A stretch of DNA of 64,000 nt, taken from contig UYJD01000012.1 in assembly GCA_900618795.1 (NCBI GenBank), forward strand, positions 212,855-276,854. The letters are read 5' to 3'. Under the pieces are notes generated by a model. The model worked only from the letters and a program-made list of their open reading frames with translations. It was not told the origin of the DNA and did no database searches. Made by a program: the position numbers and the translations under genes. This document shows, piece after piece, positions 11,161 through 21,574 of this stretch (positions within the stretch are counted from its first letter, which is position 1; every line of letters starts with the position of its first letter). The DNA comes from Cyanodermella asteris. Lineage: Eukaryota; Ascomycota; Lecanoromycetes; Ostropales; Stictidaceae.

Positions 11161-13707
11161 ATGCAGGATCGGAACGCTACCAAAGCGCCCAAGGCCTCGG
11201 GTCCAGGTCGTGCCTCCACTTCATGTTCCGAGTGTCAACGCCGGAAGCAAAAGGTATGTAACCGGTATTGACAGTTCGTCTTTGCTATCACCCCACAATG
11301 TCCTGCAGGTGTTCCAACGGTTCGACATGCCACGTTCCTGACGCCAGCCTGCCTGAGGATGTCCGTGAATTCACTCTTCATTTCATGTTGCCTGTGAAAC
11401 GTTATATGCCGCATCCCATCGGACATCGGACCATCTGAAGATCTGATTGGGCTAGTCGCGAGCTCGATTATCGCTTGACTAGTCTCCTAGTCGAACTCTC
11501 GTGTCCTGACTCCTGCTCGTTGTCCATTCGTCGTACCAGTGGTTCAGACAGTCCGTTATGCGGCTTTTCCACTTCCCAGCCGTGCTTTAAGCCCGCTACA
11601 AGTTATCAGCCTTCTTCGAACCCTGTGAAACCGCTGAGCTAGAACTAAGCTAACCATCATAGTGTGACAAACAATGGCCGTGCCGACATTGCCAAGATCG
11701 GCGCGTACCTCATCTTTGCCAGTTCAAGACGAAGCGGTCTCAGATCAACGGAAACGATGCCCCAGACGCACCGATATCAGCTCCACAAACTGGAGTCACA
11801 TCCCCACCGTCACCCCCACGGGTAGTCCAGAAACGCAAAATCTCCGAAGTCGAAGCACCCGATGAGCAAGCGCTCATGTACGTGAACCGCTATTTCCATC
11901 TTGAAAGGGACCTTGAAGGTCTCGGCTACATCGGTCCTGGCCGGAATCAGAAGCTTCGGGATATTCTCGGCGATGCTTTTACGATGACGACCAAAGCGAT
12001 GGGGGTGGAGGGCGAGAAGGAACGTGGCAAAACAGATCCGTTTCCGCCTAGGCCATATGCAGACGTTCTCATTCACAACTTTCTGGATAACATCAACTTC
12101 GTTTATTGCATCTGTCATCCCGAATCTTTGCTTCAGGTGAGTGGACCTCTTGGACATGAACGTACCAGTCATCCTGGCATGAGCTTCTGGAAAGACGACC
12201 ACTGACAAGAGTCCAGGAATACGATGCATGGTGGAGTACGCGGCGATTCCAGCCCAACATCGAACTCGAATGTCTTCTCTTTCGTCTCATGGCGATATCC
12301 GCGCAATTTCTTCCCGAGGCAATATGCGAGCGACTGGAGGATGAAATGTCCGAAGACATCGTCAGCATGAAGCACCGATGGCACGCATCAGCAGAGACTC
12401 TGCACCGCGAGATCAGACCTGGCAAAGGTGGATTGAAATTGGTCCAGAACCTCATATTGACTGCTGCATACTTCAAGACGGAGGCAATGTTCGTCGACTC
12501 ATGGCATGCTCTCAGCGCAGCCATCCGTACAGCACAGGAGATCAACATGCATAGAGACTCGCAGGGCTGCAATATCACGGAATTTGAGCGTGAAATTCGA
12601 CGACAGACATGGATCAGTCTTTACACCTGGGATAGACTCATGTCGTTCCTCTTTGATCGACCTCCCATGATCCATCGCGGACGTTGCATGTTGGTGGAGC
12701 CAAAATTGGAGCTGCACCAAGACCCAATCCACCCAGAGCTACCCTCGCCCTTGTTGGGCCGGACCTATGAGTTCCGGCTGACACAAATCATGGACAAATA
12801 CCTCGACCAGGATCTTCCCGAGATGAACATCCGCGAGCTCGTCATGCCACTCAGAGACATCAAAGAATGGCTCGAGAACTTGCCACCTGTATTCCTGGTC
12901 AAGGATCCAGACACGACATGGGATCAGCAGCACCCACGCATCAAGCACTCCCGGCTAGGCCTGCACACAACGGCGTACTCTGCCCTTTTTCACGTGCTTC
13001 AGCCATGTTTGACCAACGAGCTCTTTCCCGAGGGATCGTCCGTCAAAGAACGCGAACGTCTTCGATCCGCCTGCATGGACTACGCAATTCGCATGACCGA
13101 TGTCGTCGACCGACTCACGCGCTACGCAACACATTCTCGCTATCACATGTCCTTCTGTCTCTTCGAGACATCCGCCACCGTCTGCGCTGCCATCGTCAAA
13201 GACACGCAACGCAAGCTGCCCAAGCGATGCGAGACCTTGCGCGCCTTGGGTCGCGCCCGGAACATTCTCGACCGACTGGGAAGCACGACCGCGGTGGCAA
13301 AGAGCAGCGCAAAGATCCTCAATGAGCTCATGTTCCGCTTGCAGGCCGAGCAGCCGGAAACCGGCAACGACATCCTCGAAGGCAGATCGATAGCTCTTGA
13401 CATGGATGTGGATCACGGCGCGCCGGTAGCTGACATCGACGCGTCCCGAGATAGTGGCATCGGATGCAATAGCGTCGAAGAAAGCAGTCCCGAGAGTGAC
13501 GGTACGAAGAATGGGGATGCGGAGTACATTACGCCAGACACGGCGACCACGACAACGGATATGTATCCTGCGCTGGACGACGGCTATCTGGCTCCGCTGG
13601 ATCTGGCTGCGCTGGAGCAGATGTGGGATTGGGGGGATCTGAATCTGGATATGATGGGCTTTGATTTCAATGGTCAGATGCCGCCTCCGGGGCCTGAAGT
13701 GCATTGA
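11161..13707 (+). CDS. Zn2Cys6 fungal transcription factor
   Basis: Nuclear DNA-binding regulator with an N-terminal binuclear zinc cluster and a fungal-specific transcription factor domain; target genes are unknown. Exons 11161-11253, 11663-12136 and 12217-13707 give 685 aa, all junctions in phase 0. The cluster begins CSECQRRKQK (residues 22-31, end of exon 1) and continues CDKQWPCRHC at the start of exon 2, closing with C at HLCQF. Spacing is C-x2-C-x6-C-x5-C-x2-C-x8-C. The middle homology domain runs from about residue 190 to 560 and includes the run from FRLMAISAQF through TWISLYTWDRLMSFLFDRPP. The C-terminus is acidic and rich in Asp, Gly and Met, fitting an activation region. Intron 1 is 409 bp, unusually long here, and splits the zinc cluster; intron 2 is 80 bp. 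Confidence 0.88.
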
Positions 13708-14394
13708 GTTGTGGTTGGAAGTGAAGGAGCCATGAACGTGATTCGTATGGCATGGCCAATCCTTGCTTCTGAATTTCCTCACATTTCTTCATGGTCTCGC
13801 CCACGCATGAGAATGAACGGAGTGTCGATGGTAATTTAATCGCTCTTTGACAAATCATACGTGCGTACGGATTCAGGGAATGTCTGACAGGATTATTGAA
13901 TGAGCAGTCGGATAGACACTGAGATGTGTGCTGGATTCGACAGTCAACCGGATACTCGGTCAGGCACTTGTCTGGATGACTACGCTCATCGTGTATGATG
14001 TTTCGATATCAGCCCCTCCCCGGTGACGAGAAGAGCAATCCTATCATGTTAGTGAACGCGTATCATCAAATATCCCACGGCCGATAAGTAAGTTGCCAAG
14101 TCGTGACCTGCGAGTGAGAAAATCAGCCAAGTCGAGCCAAATGTACGATTTATGACAGCCTGGAAGTTTCCCCAAGCCATTCAAACCAACCGGCCTATTA
14201 TTCTCCCTTCATTTCGATATAACGCCATATCTCTCGCACCCTCAAAATTTCCCTCCCTCCCAATTCAACCACTGGAAGCCCGAAAACTCATCCCCATCCC
14301 CTCACGATGCCCCCTTCACCATCACCCTCCTCCGAAGCCTCCGATTTCTCCCATCCCTCCAAAAAAAAAAAAAAAAAAAAAACCCCCCCCCCCC
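13708..14394 (+). other. Region up to the first gap, possible gene start
   Basis: No complete gene is visible. An ATG at 14307 opens a frame reading MPPSPSPSSEASDFSHPS before it runs into 22 A (14361-14382), 12 C (14383-14394) and then Ns. This could be the first exon of a gene lost in the gap, possibly the acetyltransferase whose tail is at 15248-15496. Support is only its position and plausible composition. Confidence 0.25.
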
Positions 14395-14923
14395 NNNNNN
14401 NNNNNNNNNNNNNNNNNNNNNNNNNNNNNNNNNNNNNNNNNNNNNNNNNNNNNNNNNNNNNNNNNNNNNNNNNNNNNNNNNNNNNNNNNNNNNNNNNNNN
14501 NNNNNNNNNNNNNNNNNNNNNNNNNNNNNNNNNNNNNNNNNNNNNNNNNNNNNNNNNNNNNNNNNNNNNNNNNNNNNNNNNNNNNNNNNNNNNNNNNNNN
14601 NNNNNNNNNNNNNNNNNNNNNNNNNNNNNNNNNNNNNNNNNNNNNNNNNNNNNNNNNNNNNNNNNNNNNNNNNNNNNNNNNNNNNNNNNNNNNNNNNNNN
14701 NNNNNNNNNNNNNNNNNNNNNNNNNNNNNNNNNNNNNNNNNNNNNNNNNNNNNNNNNNNNNNNNNNNNNNNNNNNNNNNNNNNNNNNNNNNNNNNNNNNN
14801 NNNNNNNNNNNNNNNNNNNNNNNNNNNNNNNNNNNNNNNNNNNNNNNNNNNNNNNNNNNNNNNNNNNNNNNNNNNNNNNNNNNNNNNNNNNNNNNNNNNN
14901 NNNNNNNNNNNNNNNNNNNNNNN
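14395..14923. other. Assembly gap (529 N)
   Basis: There are 529 undetermined bases, flanked on the left by an A22-C12 run and on the right by C followed by 21 A (14925-14945). Homopolymers on both edges suggest failed reads or a mis-joined low-complexity end, so bases next to the gap should not be trusted. Open frames that cross it are meaningless. Confidence 0.95.
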
Positions 14924-15247
14924 CAAAAAAAAAAAAAAAAAAAAAGGGCCCACGCCACCCCGCAGCGCCCGTAAAATACAACTTCTGGCCCGCGCCCATG
15001 CCCGACTCGTCCTCCTCCGATCCGTCCGCCTCACCTTCTCCCTAATCCAACAGCACCACCGATCTCCCACCAACCCAGCTATCCACGGCATTCAGACCTA
15101 GCTGACGGGGAAGCGGATGGCTCGATGAGGGGAGCGTGTGGTTGGGCTCCTCTTAAAGACCTTTCTCGGAGTATTAGGGCGAGGGCTTGGGGGGTTTGGG
15201 GGACGGGATTGTGTTGGGATTTTTCTTTTGTTTTACAACGTTGGTGA

Positions 15248-15496
15248 ATAAGGTGGGGGTTCTGGGGGCGGAGCGCTGTGAAGGGGATTGTGAGGTGGAG
15301 ATGCGGAGAGAGGGAGGAGGAGGAAGGGGGGGGTGCGGTTAGGATTGAGGGGTTTGAGAATGGGGTGCCGGTGTATCGGGCGACGGGATTTGAGGCGGTG
15401 GGGGAGTTTGAGATTTCGATGAAACATTGTGGGTTAAAGAGGGATAGTAAGTTGACAACCTTCGTGATGTGGCCGAAGATGAAGAATGCTGTGTGA
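15248..15496 (+). CDS. C-terminal fragment of a probable GNAT acetyltransferase
   Basis: The + strand frame from 15248 to the stop at 15494-15496 ends with residues resembling the C-terminus of GCN5-related N-acetyltransferases. GVPVYRATGFEAVGEFEISM matches the family pattern of a vYxxxGFxxvgexei strand pair, and a final hydrophobic strand (TTFVMWPK) follows. The upstream part of this frame is closed by a stop at 15245-15247, and the region before it has coding-like pieces in other frames among G-rich homopolymers. The gene is therefore broken, mis-sequenced or spliced in a way I cannot resolve next to the gap. The acetyl-CoA-binding part would lie upstream, in or near the gap. No start codon is assigned. 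The antisense frame over the same DNA is Pro/Ser-rich and looks like a shadow. Confidence 0.4.
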   Translation: MRWGFWGRSAVKGIVRWRCGEREEEEGGGAVRIEGFENGVPVYRATGFEAVGEFEISMKHCGLKRDSKLTTFVMWPKMKNAV

Positions 15497-15816
15497 GGCA
15501 GTAGAGTCGAAGAGCGATGTGTGAATTGCACGGTTTTGGAGTCGAGATCCATCAGCTTCTACGCCCCAATCTATGACCAATAATTTCAGAAATTTTGTCA
15601 CGACTCATGAGGCAGACTAAAGTCGTATTGCGTGTGGAAATCTTTCGATTGATTATGGACTATTCTATATGATGTCTGATCCCGATATCCCCAAAGCAAA
15701 AGCGCCTTTCGCATAAACTTCGTCATCTGAATTTTGTTGTTGCCCTGCAAAACGCCTCGAACAAGTTCTGGGGTAGCCCCCGTACTCTAGACTTACTTTT
15801 AGGTTCCATCCTCTCC
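15497..15816. other. Short intergenic region
   Basis: About 320 bp between the acetyltransferase fragment and the convergent FAD enzyme gene. It should contain the 3' ends of both. Nothing else is visible. Confidence 0.5.
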
Positions 15817-18375
15817 TCACAGCACCTTTGCCGGCCGCGCTGTCTCCATCCTCCAGATCCTGGCCCAATTCTGGACTTGCGATTGGATGCTCTTCCTCGC
15901 TCGCTCGCGTCTGGAGGCCGCCTTGATCGCAGCTCGCATTTCTTCTTTGCCAACTTTCTCTTCTGTGGTCTCCATGCTCACGCTCACGGCCGCTGAGCTG
16001 TTTTCTGTCGATGGCACTTCCCTCTCAACTAGTGTTGAGGAGCTCTTCTGTGACTTGATGTAAAGGAGTGTCGTCTTGGGCTTACGGGCATCCCATGATG
16101 AGCAGGCGTCGTTGATCGCGCTTTCGAGGGCTTCCTTCTGTTCACGCGAGCCGAAGGCCTGAAGCAAGACTTGTTTCATGTCGTCTTCGTCGACCAGTCG
16201 GCTGTTCTCGAGCTCCGAGGCTGTGGGGTAGGCGTACGATGCACTGGTCTCCTCTTCGGGTGTGAAGACGCGAGTGGGGAGGCCTCGAGAGATGGCATCG
16301 GTGTGACTGGAAACCATCTCGGCACCAGCACGCCAGATGTCGTTCAAGGCGTTTAGAAGAGCCTTGGAGCCGTCAAGCTGAGCAGCGTGTGCGTCAACAA
16401 GCTCACCAGAGTCTGGGTTCGCAGTGACCTTTCGGAGAGTATAACCGTACTCTCTTCTCTCGGATGAGACAGTGGAGGCAGCTTTCACACCCGGAGCCAG
16501 GTTCAAAAGACCCTTCTGGCCGTTGAAGTATTGGACAATCTCATCCTTGAACTCATGTGATGATCGGAAGGAGAAGCCGAGGTCGATGTAGTTGGATGCA
16601 AGCGAATTTTGAATGAAGCTGGGCGAGTTGACGTCAGAGACGGTCTGAACAAGCACCGGGAAGCGAGCGCGGAGCTGCTGGATAGTCAACTGCTCAGCAT
16701 CTAGTGTCGTGCTACCAAGCTGCGGTGTGATGGTGTTGTGGAGGATCTGTCGTTCGTAGAAAGCAAGCTTGCGCTGCTCATGGCTCTCGACCTCCTCGCT
16801 GGTATTTGGCTCGGCGAGGAAGATGAAGGGCAGCTGACCCTGAGCCATGAGCTTGTGAACAATCTTGCTGACCTGGAGGTGGGAGTGCAAGTCATCACCA
16901 ACAAACAATGCGACGTGAAGAGGCTTGCGAAGAGGAATTCCCAGGATCGTGTCGGCAATGCGTTCTGCTTGTCGCACGTTACGGTCGATGGATGTTGAGT
17001 AGAAGTGAACGCCACGAGTCATGGCGCCTATGATGTAGGCACCCTTGGCGACAGCAAGGGTTTGGTGATCGCAGTGCACGCCGCCAGCAGCGTGGGCACG
17101 AACTATCTTGCGAGCGAGGAGGTTTTGCATGAGGGGCGTGCGGAAGTGGTGTGGGTTGCCTTCGATACCTGTTGACTCGATCAAGGCATCGGAGTAGACA
17201 GCACCTTCTGATGTGGCGACGGGGATGGCGAAGATGCCATCAGCATGTGTGATGGGAGATTTTGTGTTGAGGGAGAGAACCTTCAACTGGCCAGTGACCA
17301 TAATCTTGAGAAGTCTCTCGGCTGTTCGCAAGGGCATCGCATTGCGGTGCGCGGTCATGACACCCAGGTATTCCTTGGTGAAGACGGCCTGCTCCGGCTC
17401 GCTAAGGCACCTCCAGTAACGCTCAAGTACTGGGCCGCACTGCTGAAGGATGCTCTGACCAGGGACATGTCCAGACCTGGCCTGCTCAACATCGTTCTTG
17501 AAGGTCTGAAGACTGTCCAATTCCGGCTTGTAAAACTCAAACACACTCTTGCCGTGGTTATCTCGGATCATCTCCTCATGCAGTCTGCTCACGATGGTCA
17601 TGATGGCACCAGCTGGGTTCTTCTCAAGCTCTCGAGCGAGATTCCATGTCATGTAAGCGCGTTCTGGGATGTGACCATCGCCCTGGATCTTTGGCAGCTG
17701 GCCACTCCTGCTGAGGAAGTAGATTTGGCCAGTATAGCCTCGGTCGGTGAGGTACAGAGCTTCATCGATGGCAGTCAGACGTGAGCCAAGGATGGCTATC
17801 GAGGCAGTCTTGGGGATGGTAAGGAATTGTGTGTTGGGCCAAGGGTTGCCAAAGTAGAGTGGTGTGCCGTTCAGATGGCGATGCTTCTGAGACATCTGGT
17901 TGCCCAGGCACAGCGAAACGTCGGTGGCTTGGATCATGTTCCCGTTGTGCAGTTCGAGGCTCCAACCAGTGCTGGTCTGCTCCATGTCCAGCACCTCTGT
18001 GTTTGTCCGGATGTCGATATCGATGCCCTTCTCCGCGGCCGAATTTGTGACTGTTGTAAGAACAGAGTTGAGGTATTTTCCGTAGTACTGTCGGGGTGGA
18101 AACTGCTCGCCACCGGGAACGCTGGGGCTCTCCTTCATCCAGCGATCAAAGTGCTCTTGGTCACTGACATACAAGCTCATCAGTCTCGAGTGCATGTTGA
18201 TCCGAGTACCCACACATGCTTCCGAGTATGCAAGACCAGGACCAATGGATGAAGACTTTTCGATGATGACGACACGCAGGCCCTTGGTTCCCTTCTCGAC
18301 AAGACGAAGAAGAACAGCGAGGCCGACTGCACCACCACCGACGATGGCGACATTGTAAGGGGCGTCTCCTGCCAT
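15817..18375 (-). CDS. FAD/NAD(P)-binding enzyme fused to a formyltransferase-like domain
   Basis: Single exon, 852 aa from the ATG at 18375; the frame stays open upstream but without ATG. Residues about 7-480 form an FAD/NAD(P)-binding module: the dinucleotide motif GGGAVG is at 13-18, then EKSSSIGPGLAYS, a second nucleotide-binding stretch AILGSRLTAIDEAL, and a late GAYIIGAMTRG typical of the FAD-NAD(P)-binding (PF13454-like) class. From about residue 486 a second fold begins (PLHVALFVGDD). Its order of strands matches methionyl-tRNA or hydroxyornithine formyltransferases, including FPVLVQTVSDVNSPSF and NLAPG near 625. The family's NxH becomes N625-L-A627, while an Asp in PDSGELVD (D655) is kept. 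The C-terminal 130 residues are charged and helical. Substrate is unknown; N-hydroxylation followed by N-acylation is one speculation. It is divergent from the MFS gene at 20114. Confidence 0.75.
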   Translation of the reverse strand: MAGDAPYNVAIVGGGAVGLAVLLRLVEKGTKGLRVVIIEKSSSIGPGLAYSEACVGTRINMHSRLMSLYVSDQEHFDRWMKESPSVPGGEQFPPRQYYGKYLNSVLTTVTNSAAEKGIDIDIRTNTEVLDMEQTSTGWSLELHNGNMIQATDVSLCLGNQMSQKHRHLNGTPLYFGNPWPNTQFLTIPKTASIAILGSRLTAIDEALYLTDRGYTGQIYFLSRSGQLPKIQGDGHIPERAYMTWNLARELEKNPAGAIMTIVSRLHEEMIRDNHGKSVFEFYKPELDSLQTFKNDVEQARSGHVPGQSILQQCGPVLERYWRCLSEPEQAVFTKEYLGVMTAHRNAMPLRTAERLLKIMVTGQLKVLSLNTKSPITHADGIFAIPVATSEGAVYSDALIESTGIEGNPHHFRTPLMQNLLARKIVRAHAAGGVHCDHQTLAVAKGAYIIGAMTRGVHFYSTSIDRNVRQAERIADTILGIPLRKPLHVALFVGDDLHSHLQVSKIVHKLMAQGQLPFIFLAEPNTSEEVESHEQRKLAFYERQILHNTITPQLGSTTLDAEQLTIQQLRARFPVLVQTVSDVNSPSFIQNSLASNYIDLGFSFRSSHEFKDEIVQYFNGQKGLLNLAPGVKAASTVSSERREYGYTLRKVTANPDSGELVDAHAAQLDGSKALLNALNDIWRAGAEMVSSHTDAISRGLPTRVFTPEEETSASYAYPTASELENSRLVDEDDMKQVLLQAFGSREQKEALESAINDACSSWDARKPKTTLLYIKSQKSSSTLVEREVPSTENSSAAVSVSMETTEEKVGKEEMRAAIKAASRRERARKSIQSQVQNWARIWRMETARPAKVL

Positions 18376-20113
18376 GATAGAGGATGAATGAGAAGGTTTT
18401 GGCGGCCTGCAATGAGGAACGGAGATCAAGCTGGAAAGACTGCCGGGAGCCGAAGTATATAGCAATTTTCGAGCCTACCTCGCGAGAAGAAATGTGTAAC
18501 ACTTAGCTGCGCATCCGTAGTCTTGTCCAGTAACAATACCGCTCATGGTTATGGTGGTATTGCCTTAGTCTGCTCATTGCTTGGCGAGCATACTACCTCG
18601 GGGAGGACGGCGGTGATTGGATCGATGGCATGCCGCTCTGTCCAACGAGGTTGGACCAAAGAATAGCGTGTGCGGTAGAACAGCGGATGGAAAAAGTGCT
18701 AGAAATGACCGGGGGTTCGAATGTTCTACCGCACCTCAGATTTGGCATTTTGCACGACATGGCTGCACGGATCCACGTGCCAACGCTCAATCACAGTATG
18801 TCTTGGCTGTACACGGTGCAGAGCCACACTAGAAATGTGCAAAGCTGTCCTTGGAATGGTGACATAAGGCGAGGTACAATTCTGCATGCTCTTGTACTCT
18901 TTTGGACGCTTCAAACGGGGTCATTCGGATCCTCCCCTCACCGCTTGCTTGCCAGGTCGTGGACGAATCCTGCCGTGTTGTGAGTAGTGTGAGCAACTGA
19001 CAGGCTACGTAGTAGCGGTAGCAATCGTGGTATGTGAGACTCTGTGAGTTGTGTAGGTGCACTGAAACTATTGGCCGCCCACTAGCAAAGTAGCAGTCGA
19101 GCGAGAGACCAGTGGCCAGAGGATCGAGTAGCGACAAGACTGGCACGACCCAAGATGATCGGTTACGTTTGGCCAAGGTCGTCTGTCGTCAGCCCTACAC
19201 GCTCAAGGGCGACACAAAGATCCTTGTCCAAGGCGGACGGGAGGGCTCGACTCCGATTGAGTCTTCGTGAGGAAATATTGCAACAGCGGAGCGCATCTGT
19301 CAGCAAAGCTAGATGAATGTGGCTGAAATGCAAAGTTTGAATAATGGTAGACTGAACACAAAGCCGGCCAGCAAAGGACTGGACGGCATACAATGAATGA
19401 GCTTTGTGGGGCATGAGGCAGGCAAGGAAGGTGTTCAAGAGCAAGGGATGTACACCAACGACAGCGGCATGTGGAGGCCTGGGGCCGTCAGTAGCGAATG
19501 AATTGTGATGAGAACAGGCCGGCGGTGATCAGCAAGCAGTTGAAACAGACAAAGCAGCAGTCAGATGCGGTGGGGAGGATGAAATTTTCGAGCAGCAAGA
19601 TGGATGCCAAGGGAGATGAATGGAGATGAGGTCGTTTCTGCTACCTCGATCACGGCCGCGCTAGTCCCAAGCGAGTTCCCTCAGTCGATCAGCGGCATGA
19701 GTCAACCAACATCTTCTCCCAACCCATTTGTCCTCTCAGCTTCCTGCTCCGCCCGCCAGCTCTTGACATGTCGACCCTAATCCAGTCTTCCGCGCACGTT
19801 CCCCGGCCCAATCATTCTACGCTGGTCATCCTTTCTTACCCCGACATGTCTATTCAAATAGCTGCCCCGAGCGCCACCCTCTCCTAGCCATCCGTGGTGG
19901 CTTGCCAATTGCCGCTGCCCGAAAACCCCGGAGTGACACCTCAGTATTACTCCGAACTGTTACTGTCAGAGTCACCCCACCGTTGTACCTTCGTACGACC
20001 TTGAAAATATCGTTACCACTAAAGTCGATCGAAGGAAGACATCCAGCAATCATCGACACTACCCCATCGGCTCGTCTACCCCATGTGACAACGTATACGC
20101 CGTCTGCGAATGA
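18376..20113. other. Divergent promoter region, FAD enzyme / MFS carrier
   Basis: About 1.7 kb with no supported gene. It should contain both promoters. It also holds a 12 bp perfect inverted repeat at 18670-18681 and 18723-18734. Confidence 0.5.
18670..18734. repeat. 12 bp perfect inverted repeat with 41 nt spacer
   Basis: GTGCGGTAGAAC at 18670-18681 is the exact reverse complement of GTTCTACCGCAC at 18723-18734. The spacer contains GGGGTTCGAAT, which resembles a weak Pol III B box, but the enclosed sequence does not fold into D, anticodon and T arms. The structure could be a hairpin, a protein-binding site, or a relic of a tRNA-like sequence. Confidence 0.6.
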
Positions 20114-21574
20114 ATGATGTCTGTCCATCCAGAGGAGTCTCCAACCCCGACCATATCGGTGGACGCTACGAACAGAGCAAATATCGACAAGAATGGCGTG
20201 ATCGGCGCTGGCCCTGAGGCTTTACAACTGCCTCCGTCCGATTTGAAACTCGCTCGTGATGAAAGACATCTCTCTCAATCACGCCAGCGTGTCTGGGCCG
20301 ACCGTTTGCGAACCATGTCCACTTTTGAGCGTGAAGCGCGTCAGAAGAACTTGACTCACCTTCCGGAACCACCACCAGCACCGGATGGCGGTTGGAGAGC
20401 CTGGAGTCAAGTGCTGGCAGCTCACCTGGTCTGCCTGAACACTTGGGGTTTCATCATTTCCTTTGGTGCCTTTCAGACCTACTACCACGCTACCCTCCCA
20501 GTCGACCAGTTTTCCATCTCATGGATTGGCTCTCTCCAGGTTTTCCTGATCAACTTCGTCGGAGTATTTTCTGGACGAGCTCTCGATGCCGGCTATTTCC
20601 ATGTGACTTACATCGCCGGTGTGCTTTTCATTCTGGTCGGCACTTTCACGATGTCCTTGGCGACGACCTACTGGCAGATCTTTCTCTCCCAAGCGCTGTG
20701 TGTGGGCATCGGCTGTGGTCTCCTGTGGACCCCGGCCATGGGGCTGGTGACAACCTACTTTTCAAAGTATCGCGTTTTTGCGCTAGCCATCGCCATGACC
20801 GGTGCCTCGTCTGGAGGTCTCGTTTATCCTGCCCTGGTTCGTGAGCTTCTGTTCCGTCCTGGTATTGGCTTTCCGTGGACCGTTCGAATCCTCGGTTTCA
20901 TCATGCTCGCTACCAGCCTGGTTGCGTTAGCCCTATTCAGGCCTCGTCTACCACCAAGAAGCGGAGGGCAATTTTTCGAATTCTCCGCTTTGCGAGAACT
21001 TCCGTTTCTGTTCTTGGTAACGGGGATGTTCTTCAGCTTCTGGGCCCTCTACTTCGAATTCTACTACGTCGGCCAATTTTCCAGGACTGTCCTCGGCCTG
21101 TCGTATGACACTTCGATTGATGTGCTGCTGCTCACGAATGGGATTGGCGTAATCGGTCGACTGATCCCAGCATATATTGCCAGCGTGTATACCGGACCAA
21201 TTACCCTGGCATGTCCACTGGCCGTGGTGACGGGCGTTGCATACTATTGCTGGACAGCAGTGCACGATGAAGCAGGCATATGGGCTTTCGCGGCTGTTTA
21301 TGGATTTTCCAGTAACGCGATCCAGGGTCTGTGGCCGGGCACGCTGAGCGTCCTGACCCCAGATGCATCCAAATCCGGGGCACGCATGGGCATGGGCTTC
21401 ACAGTGGTCAGCTTTGGTCTGCTCACAGGGCCTCCGCTCGGTGGAGCATTGGCGGACTCTCATGGCTACCTGTCCGCACAGGTTTGGGGAGGGACGTGCT
21501 TGATACTGGCGAGTCTGCTGTTCCTCAGCTCGCGGATCGCCAAAACGGGCTTCGTGCTGAGGGCCAAGACATGA
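20114..21574 (+). CDS. MFS transporter, monocarboxylate-permease type
   Basis: Plasma-membrane solute carrier with 12 predicted spans, a single exon of 486 aa. The N-terminal cytosolic tail (about 85 residues) ends in the PDGGW signature (DGGW at 91-94), diagnostic of the fungal MCT/SLC16-like branch of the major facilitator superfamily. Hydrophobic segments follow at regular spacing, with the central loop at RPRLPPRSGG and a second half starting at LPFLFLVTGMFF. GARMGMGFTVVSFGLLTGPP near residue 430 is the conserved helix 11 region of these permeases. Two ATGs are adjacent (20114 and 20117). The substrate cannot be read from sequence; members carry monocarboxylates, riboflavin or secondary metabolites. 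It is divergent from the FAD/formyltransferase-like gene, so export or uptake of a related compound is possible but unproven. Confidence 0.9.
   Translation: MMSVHPEESPTPTISVDATNRANIDKNGVIGAGPEALQLPPSDLKLARDERHLSQSRQRVWADRLRTMSTFEREARQKNLTHLPEPPPAPDGGWRAWSQVLAAHLVCLNTWGFIISFGAFQTYYHATLPVDQFSISWIGSLQVFLINFVGVFSGRALDAGYFHVTYIAGVLFILVGTFTMSLATTYWQIFLSQALCVGIGCGLLWTPAMGLVTTYFSKYRVFALAIAMTGASSGGLVYPALVRELLFRPGIGFPWTVRILGFIMLATSLVALALFRPRLPPRSGGQFFEFSALRELPFLFLVTGMFFSFWALYFEFYYVGQFSRTVLGLSYDTSIDVLLLTNGIGVIGRLIPAYIASVYTGPITLACPLAVVTGVAYYCWTAVHDEAGIWAFAAVYGFSSNAIQGLWPGTLSVLTPDASKSGARMGMGFTVVSFGLLTGPPLGGALADSHGYLSAQVWGGTCLILASLLFLSSRIAKTGFVLRAKT

Noticed and set aside
12955-13782. Long antisense frame under the Zn2Cys6 factor (275 codons)
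   Set aside because: It mirrors the GC-rich codon pattern of the real gene on the other strand, is His/Arg-rich and has no domain.
14152-15101. Open frames crossing the 529 N gap
   Set aside because: They exist only because undetermined bases contain no stop; Lys and Pro runs are homopolymer artefacts.
18670-18735. tRNA gene
   Set aside because: The ends pair like an acceptor stem, but D and anticodon arms cannot form and the B box is weak.
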